Source of the DNA: JBAPRR01 sp049281195
GTDB taxonomy: Bacteria > Actinomycetota > Acidimicrobiia > Acidimicrobiales > CAVXTF01
Direction: 5' to 3'
Assembly (NCBI GenBank): GCA_049281195.1
Contig: JBAPRR010000120.1
Location: forward strand, 1-42,449
DNA: 42,449 bases
A program made the translations under genes and the position numbers. The notes under the pieces are model-generated. The model worked only from the letters and a program-made list of their open reading frames with translations, made no database searches and was not told the DNA's origin. Positions 27,416 through 34,995 of the stretch are shown one piece after another; position 1 is the first letter of the stretch; each line of letters opens with the position of its first letter.

Positions 27416-27993
27416 GAGCCGGCGGCCCCGCCCCGGGCTTGGGCAGCCAGGCGGGCGGCACGCACCGCCGCAGCCGTCGCTCCGTGGTTAGTCCCGCGCT
27501 TCAGACCCGCCGCCTGCGACACGAGCTCACGCCCCGACGGTCCGAGCTGGCGACCGGACAGTCGCTCCACGACTGCAATCGCCTGAGGACCCTCCGGGAG
27601 GCGGGCCGACCACAGCAGAAATCCGCCCAGTACCCCCACTACGCCGTCACCGAGCTCGTCTTGATGAAGCAGCACCTTGTCGCCGTTGTTGAGCCACTCG
27701 TCGAGTTGCTGGAAGAGCTCCAACAGCGCTTCACGGGCATCACCGGTCGCCGGAACCGGGAAGTGTGCCGATGGCACATCGCCGAGCTCATACGCCTGCA
27801 GGTTGTGGGGCGAGGGGAGCATGGAGACGATCCGGGTGAACCCGTTCACCCGCAGCCAGATGATCTCCTCCTGACGGCGAACTCTGCGGTGGTTGGGAGC
27901 GAAGCCCCCGGGGCGCTCGCTCATGGCGAGCTGATCCTGGATCACCCACGTGAAATTGCGCGGCGGGATCCCGGCCGCCCATTTGCCTCTCAT
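27412..27993 (-). CDS. Dual-specificity-phosphatase-like protein lacking catalytic residues, folate operon
   Basis: A 193-aa protein I recognise only by fold pattern. The first 45 residues are basic and distinctive (WVIQDQLAMSERPGG). Then comes the strand-helix arrangement of dual-specificity phosphatases: WLRVNGFTRIVSMLPSP, then SAHFPVPATGD, a helix, and the strand GDKVLLH. In active enzymes this strand leads into the loop H-C-x5-R-S/T. Here the loop reads HQDELGDGV, so the nucleophilic Cys is Gln and the Arg is lost. The C-terminal 30 residues are Ala-rich and basic. It overlaps the folP stop (ATGA) and the folB start (TTGA), so it is made together with folate enzymes. It may be a pseudoenzyme with a binding or scaffold role; the function is unknown. 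Confidence 0.65.
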   Translation of the reverse strand: MRGKWAAGIPPRNFTWVIQDQLAMSERPGGFAPNHRRVRRQEEIIWLRVNGFTRIVSMLPSPHNLQAYELGDVPSAHFPVPATGDAREALLELFQQLDEWLNNGDKVLLHQDELGDGVVGVLGGFLLWSARLPEGPQAIAVVERLSGRQLGPSGRELVSQAAGLKRGTNHGATAAAVRAARLAAQARGGAAGS

Positions 27994-28865
27994 CGGTTTC
28001 CTCCCGGATCCGCTGCGAAAATTGGTTCTCGATCTCTAACTGCTGACTGTCGGAAGCTCGGGCCGTCGATGGCCGGACCCCCGAGGCGCGTCGACCCGAC
28101 GAGAGTTGCGGCCTGGACTGTGGCGGCAACGTCGTGAACTCTCACCATCTGCGCGCCGGAGAGCATCGCCCAGGTGGCCGCGGCCAAAGAAGCTTCTGCG
28201 CGCTCGTTCACCGGAGCCTGAGTCCCGTCGGAGTTCGGCGCGATCAAACCCAGCATGCTCTTGCGGCTGGTCCCCACGAGCACGGGAAAACCACCGTCAA
28301 CCAGATCCGACATGTGCCGCAACAATGACAGGTTGTGCCGCGGCTTCTTTCCGAAACCGATTCCCGGGTCCACCCAGACCTCTTTGACGCCCGCCCGCAC
28401 GGCGTCAGCGGCTTTGTCCAACAAGAAGTGGTGAACTTCGGATACCACATCCGAGTAGCGCGGATCAGACTGCATGGTGCGGGGCGTGCCCTGCATATGC
28501 ATCGCCACCCACCCGCATCCGCGCTCTGCGGCCAGTTCCCACATCGCCGCCGAGATGTCGTTCAAAAGCGTCGCCCCGGCATCGAGCGCTCTGGCTGCCA
28601 CCGCCGGTTTGACCGTGTCGACGGAGACCCTGACCCGGCCCGCCAGTGCTTCTATGACCGGTAAGACCCGGCGCAGCTCTTCTTTCTCTGTGACAGCAGC
28701 GGCGCCCGGTCGGCTGGACTCGCCGCCGACATCGACGACATCTGCGCCCTGCTCGATCATCTCGAGTCCGTGGCTGATGGCTCTGTCGTGGTCGAGAAAC
28801 TCGCCCCCATCGGAAAACGAGTCAGGTGTGACATTCAACACACCCATCACAAGGGGACGCTCCAC
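27990..28865 (-). CDS. folP: Dihydropteroate synthase
   Basis: About 291 aa. The enzyme joins p-aminobenzoate to the pterin and is the sulfonamide target. MGVLNVTPDSFSDGG, GADVVDVGGESSRPGA, LLNDISA and GTSRKSMLG are the conserved loops of the TIM barrel. I chose the GTG at 28865: a TACGCT hexamer ends 7 bases upstream, so the gene may have an internal leaderless promoter in addition to read-through from folE, 53 bases upstream. Its stop overlaps the next gene by four bases. Confidence 0.94.
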   Translation of the reverse strand: MERPLVMGVLNVTPDSFSDGGEFLDHDRAISHGLEMIEQGADVVDVGGESSRPGAAAVTEKEELRRVLPVIEALAGRVRVSVDTVKPAVAARALDAGATLLNDISAAMWELAAERGCGWVAMHMQGTPRTMQSDPRYSDVVSEVHHFLLDKAADAVRAGVKEVWVDPGIGFGKKPRHNLSLLRHMSDLVDGGFPVLVGTSRKSMLGLIAPNSDGTQAPVNERAEASLAAATWAMLSGAQMVRVHDVAATVQAATLVGSTRLGGPAIDGPSFRQSAVRDREPIFAADPGGNR

Positions 28866-28872
28866 GCTTCCT

Positions 28873-28878
28873 AGCGTA
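28873..28878 (-). promoter_or_regulatory. -10-like hexamer TACGCT in the folE-folP gap
   Basis: TACGCT ends 7 bases before the folP GTG, in the 53-base gap after folE. AGGA lies between them and could be a weak ribosome binding site, so this leaderless call is less certain than others. Confidence 0.35.
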
Positions 28879-28918
28879 GAACCCCCGACCCCCCGCCAAA
28901 CGTGGCGAAAGGGTGAAT

Positions 28919-29488
28919 TCAGCGTCCGTGGACGAAGGCCATCGCCTCTGCCCTGGTCCTCGGGTCCTCTTTGAAGATTCCTCGCAGGGCGGAGGTGACC
29001 GTGAGAGTTCCCGGTTTTCTGACCCCGCGCATCGACATACACAGGTGTTCCGCCTCTACCACCACGAGCACTCCACGCGGTTCGAGCGTGTCCATCAGGG
29101 TGTCGGCGATCTGAGAGGTCATCCGCTCTTGGACCTGCAGGCGGCGTGCGAACGCCTCCACCAGCCGGGCCAGCTTGGAGAGCCCGGTGATCCTGCCGTC
29201 CTCACCGGGGATGTAGGCGACGTGCGCCTTGCCCATGAAAGGCACCATGTGGTGCTCGCAGAGTGAAGCGAAAGGGATGTCGCGCACCATCACCATATCG
29301 TCGTGCTCTTCGGCGAAGGTCACGGTCAGGTACTTGGAAGGGTCCTCGTCGATACCGGCGAAGAGCTCCTCGTACATTGAGGCGACCCGCCGCGGTGTGG
29401 CCTTGAGGCCTTCGCGCTCGGGGTCTTCGCCTATGGCTAAGAGCAGCTCGGTGACTGCTTTCTCTACGCGCTCTGGATCTGTGCTCAC
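28919..29488 (-). CDS. folE: GTP cyclohydrolase I
   Basis: A 189-aa enzyme converting GTP to dihydroneopterin triphosphate, the entry step to folate. The zinc ligands are in SLCEHHMVPF and HLCMSMRG. The ITGLSKLARLVEAFARRLQVQERM region (two parts) and RGVLVVVEAEH form the active site and oligomer surface. The GTG start is 3 bases after the hpt stop. In most actinobacteria ftsH lies between hpt and folE; it is missing here. Confidence 0.96.
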   Translation of the reverse strand: MSTDPERVEKAVTELLLAIGEDPEREGLKATPRRVASMYEELFAGIDEDPSKYLTVTFAEEHDDMVMVRDIPFASLCEHHMVPFMGKAHVAYIPGEDGRITGLSKLARLVEAFARRLQVQERMTSQIADTLMDTLEPRGVLVVVEAEHLCMSMRGVRKPGTLTVTSALRGIFKEDPRTRAEAMAFVHGR

Positions 29489-29491
29489 TGG

Positions 29492-30052
29492 TCACCCATC
29501 CGCAACTTCGCCTTTGTATATGTGCAGGTCCCTGAGATTCCTGAATCGCTCGGCCACGTCGAGGCCGTAGCCCACAACGAAGTCGGACGGGATCCGGAAG
29601 CCTACGTATTTCAAGTCCAGATCTGTTCGCTGCTGGCCCGCCTTTACGAGAAGGGCGCACACCTCGAGAGTCGCCGGTTGGCGGGCCAGGAGATTCCTCC
29701 TCAGGTAGGAAAGCGTCAGGCCTGAGTCGACGATGTCCTCGACCACGATGACGTGGCGGTCGGTCAGATCGGTGTCGAGGTCCTTCACGATCCGGACCAC
29801 GCCACTCGAAGAGGTGCCCGATCCGTAGGACGCGACCGCCATCACGTCGACCTCGACGGGCAGCCGTATCGCCCGGGCGAGGTCGCTCATGAACACGAAG
29901 GCACCTTTCAAGACGCCTACGAGCAAGGGGGGGCGGTCCGCGTAGTCGGCCGCTATCTGCGCGCCGAGCTCCCGGACGCGCGACCTGATGTCGGCCTCCG
30001 ATACGACCACCTCCCCGATCACCGGGTCGTCTCTCCAGTTGCTGTTGCTCAA
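29492..30052 (-). CDS. hpt: Hypoxanthine phosphoribosyltransferase
   Basis: A 186-aa purine-salvage enzyme transferring PRPP ribose-phosphate to hypoxanthine or guanine. LLVGVLKGAFVFMSDLARAI, the PRPP loop VVEDIVDSGLTL, the CALLVKAGQQ segment and the C-terminal FVVGYGLDVAERFRNL are conserved. The start is a TTG overlapping the tilS stop (TTGA) behind a good GGGGGAAGAGA ribosome binding site, which makes this the best supported TTG start in the window. Confidence 0.95.
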   Translation of the reverse strand: MSNSNWRDDPVIGEVVVSEADIRSRVRELGAQIAADYADRPPLLVGVLKGAFVFMSDLARAIRLPVEVDVMAVASYGSGTSSSGVVRIVKDLDTDLTDRHVIVVEDIVDSGLTLSYLRRNLLARQPATLEVCALLVKAGQQRTDLDLKYVGFRIPSDFVVGYGLDVAERFRNLRDLHIYKGEVADG

Positions 30053-30972
30053 TCTCTTCCCCCGGCTCTTTCTGCTCCGTTCGCATCCGCAGAGACGGTG
30101 ACTGGCTCGGCGCGGAGCCGTCCCGCAGTCCTTCTGACCCTCACGCCCGGTGCGATCTCGGTCCCGGGAACCTCGCCCCGTGCGACCGCGAGCACACGCT
30201 CGATCCCAGCCTGGTCCGGAGGATAGGGGCCGTCGGCGCGCAGCCAGCTACGAAGTGCCCGGGTGGCGAGCGGAACTGAAGCGGCGGCGACCGCCTTGGC
30301 ATCGGTCGGGTCGATTGACTCCGCGAGCTCACAGAGCAGATCGGCATCCGCTGCCACCAGAGTGGCCAGCCGCGCTAGCAGAGGAGCAACGTCCCTTCCC
30401 GCAAGATCGGAGCAGAGCGGTAGAAGTTCGTGGCGCACCCTGTTGCGCAGTATCGAAGCATCGGCGTTCGAAGGATCCACGATCGGTTCGAACCCCGCCG
30501 AAGACGTGATCTGCAGCGTCTCTGAGCGACGAAGCCCCAGGATCGGGTGCTCATAACCCGGCCGCATGGCGGCCAGTCCGTCGGGGCCTGTTCCGCGGAG
30601 CAGGCGGAGAAGGACGGTTTCCGCCTGGTCGTCGAGCGTGTGTCCGGTCGCCGAGCCCGGAGGGAGCGCCTCTTTTCTGGCCTTGCGCGCCCGCGCCTCG
30701 AGGTTGGGGCCATGACCGACGTCGACACGCAGAGAGCGGAAGGACGCCCCCAGCTTTTCGGCGGCTTCTGAGACTCGTTCGGCCTCCTGCGCCGATCCGG
30801 ACCTGAGCCCATGGTCGACGTGGATCGCAGTCACCTCACAACCGGCCGACACTGCGAGCACCAACATGGCGAGCGAGTCGACTCCCCCCGAAACTGCGCA
30901 CAGCAATTCTTCGCCGGCGGGCGGGAAGGTGCACCGATGGAGAAAACCGAACGCGGCCCCGCCGGCGTTCAC
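30049..30972 (-). CDS. tilS: tRNA(Ile)-lysidine synthase
   Basis: A 307-aa N-type ATP pyrophosphatase that converts C34 of tRNA-Ile(CAU) to lysidine. The PP-loop is AVSGGVDSLAML; TAIHVDHGLR and GHTLDDQAETVLLRLLRGTG contain the other conserved residues, and SNADASILRNRVRHELLPL is typical. It is shorter than E. coli TilS, because the extra C-terminal domain is reduced, as in other actinobacteria. I use the GTG at 30972, which overlaps the metalloprotease stop (GTGA). Confidence 0.93.
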   Translation of the reverse strand: MNAGGAAFGFLHRCTFPPAGEELLCAVSGGVDSLAMLVLAVSAGCEVTAIHVDHGLRSGSAQEAERVSEAAEKLGASFRSLRVDVGHGPNLEARARKARKEALPPGSATGHTLDDQAETVLLRLLRGTGPDGLAAMRPGYEHPILGLRRSETLQITSSAGFEPIVDPSNADASILRNRVRHELLPLCSDLAGRDVAPLLARLATLVAADADLLCELAESIDPTDAKAVAAASVPLATRALRSWLRADGPYPPDQAGIERVLAVARGEVPGTEIAPGVRVRRTAGRLRAEPVTVSADANGAERAGGRD

Positions 30973-32090
30973 CCCGCGACGAGCTCTGGGCGCTTCATCC
31001 TCGCGATCCATACGCTCGGATCGCGGATCTCGTCGAGGCTCGGAAGATTGTCGGGCGCTTCCCACACCCTCGCCATCAGCTCGCGACCACCTGTGGCCTC
31101 GACGGTCTCGATGAACCTCTCTCCTTGCTCGTATTGGCGGAGCTTGGCGTCCATGCCGATCAGCTGCTGCATGAAGCGGGCGGCCGGTCCCCCACGCTTT
31201 CTCCTGTCGCGAAGGACGCGGGCGAAGCGGTCCGCCTCGGGCAGGAGATCTTCCCCGGCCCGGTTCATGGTGATATCGCCGTGGCCCTCCAGAAGACTCA
31301 TCAGCGCTTGGATCTTCCCGATCGTCGCGAGCTGTTCAGGTGGTGCGACGAGGCCGATCAGGCCTGACTGCTCGAGCGGGTTGCGCCCGGCGCGGATCTC
31401 GTCGACTGCGCGTCGCGCGGACTCGGCGAATCGTTTGGGGTCGGGGGTCATTCCCGACAATCCCTCCTCAACCAGGCCCAGGAAGTAGTCGTGTAGCCAC
31501 GGCACGCCGGTGAACTGGCAACGGTGCGTCACCTCGTGAAGAGCGATCCACAGCCTGAACTGCTCGGGCGGAAAGCCGTGGCGGCGTTCCAGCCCGGCGA
31601 TGTTGGTCCCCACGTAAGAGACGACGTCGCCGCCGTCGGTGCTCGTCGGATCATCTGTCGAATTGGACTCTTCGGCGAAGAGGATGTCGTACTGACCGAG
31701 CACCCGCGTCGACATCCAGCCGATGACAAGTCCGAGCTGCGTACCTGTTACCGCACCGGACACGGATGACAAAGGGCCCGGCATCTGGGCACCTTCGAAC
31801 TTGTCGAGCAAAGGAGCGAGGAGTCTGCGGAACGAGCGCAGGTTGGCCCTGACCCAGTCCGCCCTGTCGACCACCACCCCTCTCGGGGGTCCGGTCCGGG
31901 GCTCGAGTCCGGTTTCCTTCACGACGAGTTGCTCGGCCTGCGCGGTGAACCGGGCGAAGTCCGAGTCGATGCTGGCGCGGGAACGGTCGTCGAGCACAAC
32001 CTCCTGAGCGCCGCCAAGCGCCTTCAGTCGTCCGGAGCTGACCCACACCCCAACGCGCTCTGCAACGTCCCACGAAACGGGGCTGCTCAT
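30969..32090 (-). CDS. Zinc-dependent metalloprotease, DUF2342 family
   Basis: A 373-aa zincin of an actinobacteria-specific family that usually precedes tilS. The active-site motif HEVTH spans residues 185-189 (ALHEVTHRCQF), and a third ligand may lie in the LLEGHGDITM segment. Family members are sometimes annotated as linked to coenzyme F420 biosynthesis, but the substrate is unknown. I chose the ATG at 32090, with a TATGCT hexamer 6 bases upstream, over a longer frame that runs back to 32252 through the intergenic region. It is the first gene of the tilS-hpt-fol-pan-nad-lysS series. Confidence 0.9.
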   Translation of the reverse strand: MSSPVSWDVAERVGVWVSSGRLKALGGAQEVVLDDRSRASIDSDFARFTAQAEQLVVKETGLEPRTGPPRGVVVDRADWVRANLRSFRRLLAPLLDKFEGAQMPGPLSSVSGAVTGTQLGLVIGWMSTRVLGQYDILFAEESNSTDDPTSTDGGDVVSYVGTNIAGLERRHGFPPEQFRLWIALHEVTHRCQFTGVPWLHDYFLGLVEEGLSGMTPDPKRFAESARRAVDEIRAGRNPLEQSGLIGLVAPPEQLATIGKIQALMSLLEGHGDITMNRAGEDLLPEADRFARVLRDRRKRGGPAARFMQQLIGMDAKLRQYEQGERFIETVEATGGRELMARVWEAPDNLPSLDEIRDPSVWIARMKRPELVAG

Positions 32091-32096
32091 ATGACC

Positions 32097-32102
32097 AGCA
32101 TA
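32097..32102 (-). promoter_or_regulatory. -10-like hexamer TATGCT at the head of the long cofactor operon
   Basis: TATGCT ends 6 bases before the ATG at 32090 with no ribosome binding site. The 89-base gap 32091-32179 is the only sizeable break between rsrA and this series, so a promoter is expected here. Confidence 0.45.
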
Positions 32103-32133
32103 GAGACGAAAACGCGACCGACTGCTGTCGACC

Positions 32134-32146
32134 GGGGACTGTCCCC
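32134..32146. repeat. Tight inverted repeat GGGGAC-T-GTCCCC
   Basis: A perfect 6-bp stem with a one-base loop in the rsrA-metalloprotease gap. A second hairpin-forming pair (AGGCC / GGCCT) lies nearer the rsrA stop. They could help terminate rsrA or form an operator; no T tract follows. Confidence 0.4.
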
Positions 32147-32179
32147 TAAGGGACGCGCCTACAGAGGCCTTACAGGGGC

Positions 32180-32431
32180 CTAGTCGGCCTCTTCGTCCTG
32201 GAGAGCGGCCTTTATGCGCTTCATCAGGTCCTCGGGGACCCGATCGCGGCACTTGCTCGCGATGACCACCCGCAGCTCACGCTCGAAGCCCACGGCCTGG
32301 AAGCACGGGGAGCACTCTTCGAGGTGGCGCTGGATCTGAGCCCTCCGGTCGATGGTCAGCTCGCCGTCGAGAAATTGGTAGAGACGTCCGATGGTTTCGC
32401 CACAGTTGGCGGCGCTTTCCTCGCTTGCCAT
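32180..32431 (-). CDS. rsrA: Zinc-binding anti-sigma factor, RsrA type
   Basis: An 83-aa ZAS-domain protein. Cys10, His36-x3-Cys40-x2-Cys43 and Cys61 have the spacing of RsrA/RshA proteins, which hold SigR/SigH inactive until thiol oxidation releases zinc. I use the ATG at 32431 because a strong GGGGAGG ribosome binding site lies 5-6 bases upstream. An earlier TTG at 32482 overlaps the sigR stop but lacks one. It follows sigR by 47 bases, the usual sigma/anti-sigma order. It is a cytoplasmic redox sensor with no membrane segment. Confidence 0.92.
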   Translation of the reverse strand: MASEESAANCGETIGRLYQFLDGELTIDRRAQIQRHLEECSPCFQAVGFERELRVVIASKCRDRVPEDLMKRIKAALQDEEAD

Positions 32432-32478
32432 CGAAATCCTCCCCTCGCCTCTAATTTGCCGCTTGTAGCTGGTTCGGT

Positions 32479-33054
32479 TCAAGTGGCCGAGGGGGCCGAT
32501 ACGAGCCCTCTGGCCTCCGCGTACTGCAGCAACGCCTTTTGCAGGGCTCTTCTTCCCCGGTGGATCCTGCTCATGACCGTACCGATCGGAACGTCGGTTA
32601 TTTCGGCAATCTCCTTGTAGGAGAAACCCTCGACGTCAGCGAGCAGGACGGCCATCCGGAAGGACTCGGGAAGAGACTCAATTGCTATCTTGACCTCGTC
32701 ATCTGTGATGGTTTCGAGGAGCTCGTCTTCAGCGGACCGTCCGACGCCGGGGGAGGGAAGCTCGTTCAGCCGCTTGTAAAGGTAGAGGTCCTCGATATCT
32801 TCGACGTCGGCCTTTTCCGGTCGGCGCTTCGAGGCTCGGTAGCTGTTGATGAAGGTGTTGGTGAGGATCCGGTACAGCCAGGCCTTCAGGTTGGTGCCCT
32901 CCTGGAAGGAGCCGAAGGCGCGGTAAGCCTTCAAAAACGTCTCCTGTACCAGGTCTTCCGCATCGGCCGGGTTCCTGGTCATACGCAGCGCGGCGGTATA
33001 AAGCGCCGGCATGTACTCCATCGCCTGCTCTGAGAACTGAGCACGGTCGGCCAT
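32479..33054 (-). CDS. sigR: ECF RNA polymerase sigma factor, SigR/SigH type
   Basis: A 191-aa group 4 sigma factor. Region 2 includes LYTAALRMTRNPADAEDLVQETFLKAYRAF and WLYRILTNTFINSYR (quoted in parts); region 4 has LPESFRMAVLLADVEGFSYKEIAEITDVPIGTVMSRIHRGRR. Together with the following rsrA it identifies the thiol-oxidative-stress sigma factor of actinobacteria. I use the ATG at 33054, 7 bases after a TACAGT hexamer. A TTG at 33099 overlapping the permease stop, with AAGGGG two bases upstream, is an alternative that would add 15 residues. No GGAAT/GTT autoregulatory promoter is visible before it. Confidence 0.93.
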   Translation of the reverse strand: MADRAQFSEQAMEYMPALYTAALRMTRNPADAEDLVQETFLKAYRAFGSFQEGTNLKAWLYRILTNTFINSYRASKRRPEKADVEDIEDLYLYKRLNELPSPGVGRSAEDELLETITDDEVKIAIESLPESFRMAVLLADVEGFSYKEIAEITDVPIGTVMSRIHRGRRALQKALLQYAEARGLVSAPSAT

Positions 33055-33061
33055 GGCCCGC

Positions 33062-33067
33062 ACTGTA
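33062..33067 (-). promoter_or_regulatory. -10-like hexamer TACAGT for sigR
   Basis: TACAGT ends 7 bases before the sigR ATG. There is no ribosome binding site at this start. It would allow sigR-rsrA transcription independent of the ABC operon. Confidence 0.4.
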
Positions 33068-33095
33068 GCGGCAGGGTGGGTCAGCTCTGCCGTGG

Positions 33096-33905
33096 TCAAG
33101 ACCCCTTCCTGACCCGGCCGCGGAGCGCTCCCATTGAAAGGGTCATGCTCACCAGTCCGATTCCGCACAGGGCGGCGACTCCTTCGGCCAGGCTCCCGGC
33201 CTGCCACCCGGTGGTGATCAGGGATCGCAGGGATCCGAGCAGGTAGGTGATCGGGTTGTAGGTGGCGATGGCGGACATCCATCCGGTCAACGCCTGCTTC
33301 GGGACGACCGCGTCGGACAGGAAGAAAAGCGGGAAGAAGACGACGAAGCTGGCATTCACCGCGGCCGGACTGCCGGTTTTCAGCGCGACCGCGTACGGGA
33401 AACCGGTGAAGACGAGACCCCACAACGCAGAGAACGCCACGAATGCGAGGACGCCTCCAACACCTGTGGCGAATCGCACACCCACCCCGAAGCCGATGGC
33501 GAGAACCGGAACGCACAACGCGATGATCACGACGACGTCCGCCGCCATCAGGCCGAGCAGCAACGCCGAGCGACGTATGGGCGTCATACACAGCCGGTCG
33601 AAGTAGCCGCTCTGTATGTCCGTGACGAGAGTGGGGGCTCGCGACATCCCGGTGACCGCGAAGGCGATCGCCATGGGGAGAAGGAAGGCCTTGTAGTCGA
33701 GCCCGGTACTGGCGAACTTTTCGAGCGCCCCGAGGTTCACCGAATAGAAGAACGCCGGAACCAGGATCGCGGGAAGTACCGCGGCGGGCTCCCGGGGGAT
33801 CTGGCGAAGAGCGCGGCCGGCGACAGAGACGATGTCTCTCAACATGCCGGCTTCTCTTCCTGTTATCGCGCTCGTCCGCGCCGAGGGGATGGCCATGGTA
33901 CTCAT
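33096..33905 (-). CDS. ABC-2 type transporter permease
   Basis: A 269-aa integral membrane protein with about six hydrophobic helices, for example the AVLPAILVPAFFYSV, VVVIIALCVPVLAIGFGV and ASFVVFFPLFFLSDAVV segments, and the DIQSGYFDRLCMTPIRR cytoplasmic coupling region of DrrB-like exporters. It should dimerise and pair with the ATPase encoded just upstream, with which it shares an ATGA overlap, to export a drug, lipid or other hydrophobic compound. sigR follows after 41 bases. Confidence 0.92.
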   Translation of the reverse strand: MSTMAIPSARTSAITGREAGMLRDIVSVAGRALRQIPREPAAVLPAILVPAFFYSVNLGALEKFASTGLDYKAFLLPMAIAFAVTGMSRAPTLVTDIQSGYFDRLCMTPIRRSALLLGLMAADVVVIIALCVPVLAIGFGVGVRFATGVGGVLAFVAFSALWGLVFTGFPYAVALKTGSPAAVNASFVVFFPLFFLSDAVVPKQALTGWMSAIATYNPITYLLGSLRSLITTGWQAGSLAEGVAALCGIGLVSMTLSMGALRGRVRKGS

Positions 33906-34933
33906 TCAGATTCGTCCTTCGATTCGATGGCCGACCCGGTCAACTCCCTGAATACGTCGTCGAGGGTAGGGGTTCGTAGCGTCAGGCTCTTTACCTGCAG
34001 GCGGGCTCTTCCCAGAGCCAGGGCGACGGGGCTGAGCGCGGCGGGACCGTCAGAGGTCGGGAGCACCAGGTGTGAATGCTCGGTGGAGATGGTGCCGATC
34101 AGACCGAGCGAGTCGAGCTCGTCCAGAGCCGATGCCAGGTCACCCACCACGGCGCCGGATTCGTCCACCTGAAGGTCGGCGACTATCAGATCCTGACCGA
34201 TCGACCGCTTCAAGGTCTCCGGCGCGCCTTCAGCCACCAGGTGGCCTTTGGCGATGAAGCCCACCCGGTCCGCCAGCTCGTCGGCCTCCTCGAGATACTG
34301 CGTGGTCAGGAAGATGGTCATGCCGAGCTGGTGGTTGAGGCGGCGAACCTCGCTCCACACCGCCTCGCGGCTGGCCGGGTCGAGACCTGTGGTGGGCTCG
34401 TCCAGAAAGAGGATCTCGGGATTGTGGACGAGCGCGGCGGCCAGGTCGAGGCGCCTCTTCATTCCGCCGGAGTAGGTGCCGACGCGCCTGTCGATCGAGG
34501 ATCCGATGTTCACCAGATCGAGGACGTCGTCGAGGCGGGTCCTGATCTCGGCGGGGCGGAGGCCGTAGAGGCGGCCCTGCAACTTTAGGAGCTCCCTGCC
34601 GGTCTGCCGCTCGTCCAAAGCGGCCTCCTGTAGGGCCACTCCGATCCGCAGGCGAACGTCCTGGGGGTTCGTGACCACGTCGAAACCGGCCACCACCGCC
34701 TGTCCCGACGTCGGGTGCAGCAGGGTGCACAGCATCCGGATGAGGGTGGACTTTCCGGCCCCGTTGGGGCCAAGAAAGCCGTACACCTCCCCCTTTGCAA
34801 CCTGAAGGTCGATCCCGTCGACTGCGGCGACCGATCCGTAGCGTCTCACCAGCTTCGAGACCTTGACTGCGGGCATGACCGGATCCGTCGAACTCGTCTG
34901 GAGCTCTGCCGGCTCTTCCAAGATGGCTTCCAC
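33902..34933 (-). CDS. ABC transporter ATP-binding protein, DrrA-like
   Basis: A 343-aa ATPase. Walker A GPNGAGKST, signature YSGGMKRRLDLA and Walker B EILFLDEPTTGLD are all present, followed by the H-loop region (FLTTQYLEEAD) and a C-terminal extension of about 100 residues typical of daunorubicin-resistance-type ATPases. The GTG at 34933 directly follows a promoter whose -35 and -10 lie inside a palindrome, so its message is probably leaderless and controlled by the divergent TetR protein. It forms an exporter with the following permease. Confidence 0.93.
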   Translation of the reverse strand: MEAILEEPAELQTSSTDPVMPAVKVSKLVRRYGSVAAVDGIDLQVAKGEVYGFLGPNGAGKSTLIRMLCTLLHPTSGQAVVAGFDVVTNPQDVRLRIGVALQEAALDERQTGRELLKLQGRLYGLRPAEIRTRLDDVLDLVNIGSSIDRRVGTYSGGMKRRLDLAAALVHNPEILFLDEPTTGLDPASREAVWSEVRRLNHQLGMTIFLTTQYLEEADELADRVGFIAKGHLVAEGAPETLKRSIGQDLIVADLQVDESGAVVGDLASALDELDSLGLIGTISTEHSHLVLPTSDGPAALSPVALALGRARLQVKSLTLRTPTLDDVFRELTGSAIESKDESE

Positions 34934-34940
34934 AACGGAG

Positions 34941-34969
34941 ATACTATCCAGTATTTCACATACTGTCTA
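34941..34969 (-). promoter_or_regulatory. Promoter of the ABC exporter operon (TAGACA-17-TAGTAT)
   Basis: On the - strand TAGACA (34964-34969) and TAGTAT (34941-34946) are separated by exactly 17 bases, close to the sigma70 consensus. TAGTAT ends 7 bases before the GTG, implying a leaderless message. Both boxes lie almost entirely within the palindrome 34942-34972. Confidence 0.65.
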
Positions 34970-34972
34970 GTA
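34942..34972. promoter_or_regulatory. Probable TetR operator
   Basis: A 31-base imperfect palindrome. Arms TACTATCCAGTAT and ATACTGTCTAGTA match at 11 of 13 paired positions around a 5-base centre. It lies between the divergent TetR gene and the ABC operon and overlaps the ABC promoter. Binding would repress the exporter and probably the regulator itself. This is the expected architecture for a local TetR repressor. Confidence 0.75.
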
Positions 34973-34981
34973 GGCACCTGT

Positions 34982-34987
34982 TAGAAT
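34982..34987 (+). promoter_or_regulatory. -10-like hexamer TAGAAT for the TetR gene
   Basis: TAGAAT ends 8 bases before the ATG at 34996; no ribosome binding site is present. The matching -35 position (about 34959-34964) falls in the operator palindrome. Confidence 0.5.
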
Positions 34988-34995
34988 GTTCCCAG

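Noticed and set aside
32432..32482. TTG start of rsrA overlapping the sigR stop
   Set aside because: A strong GGGGAGG ribosome binding site places the start at the ATG 32431, and Cys/His spacing matches RsrA from there.
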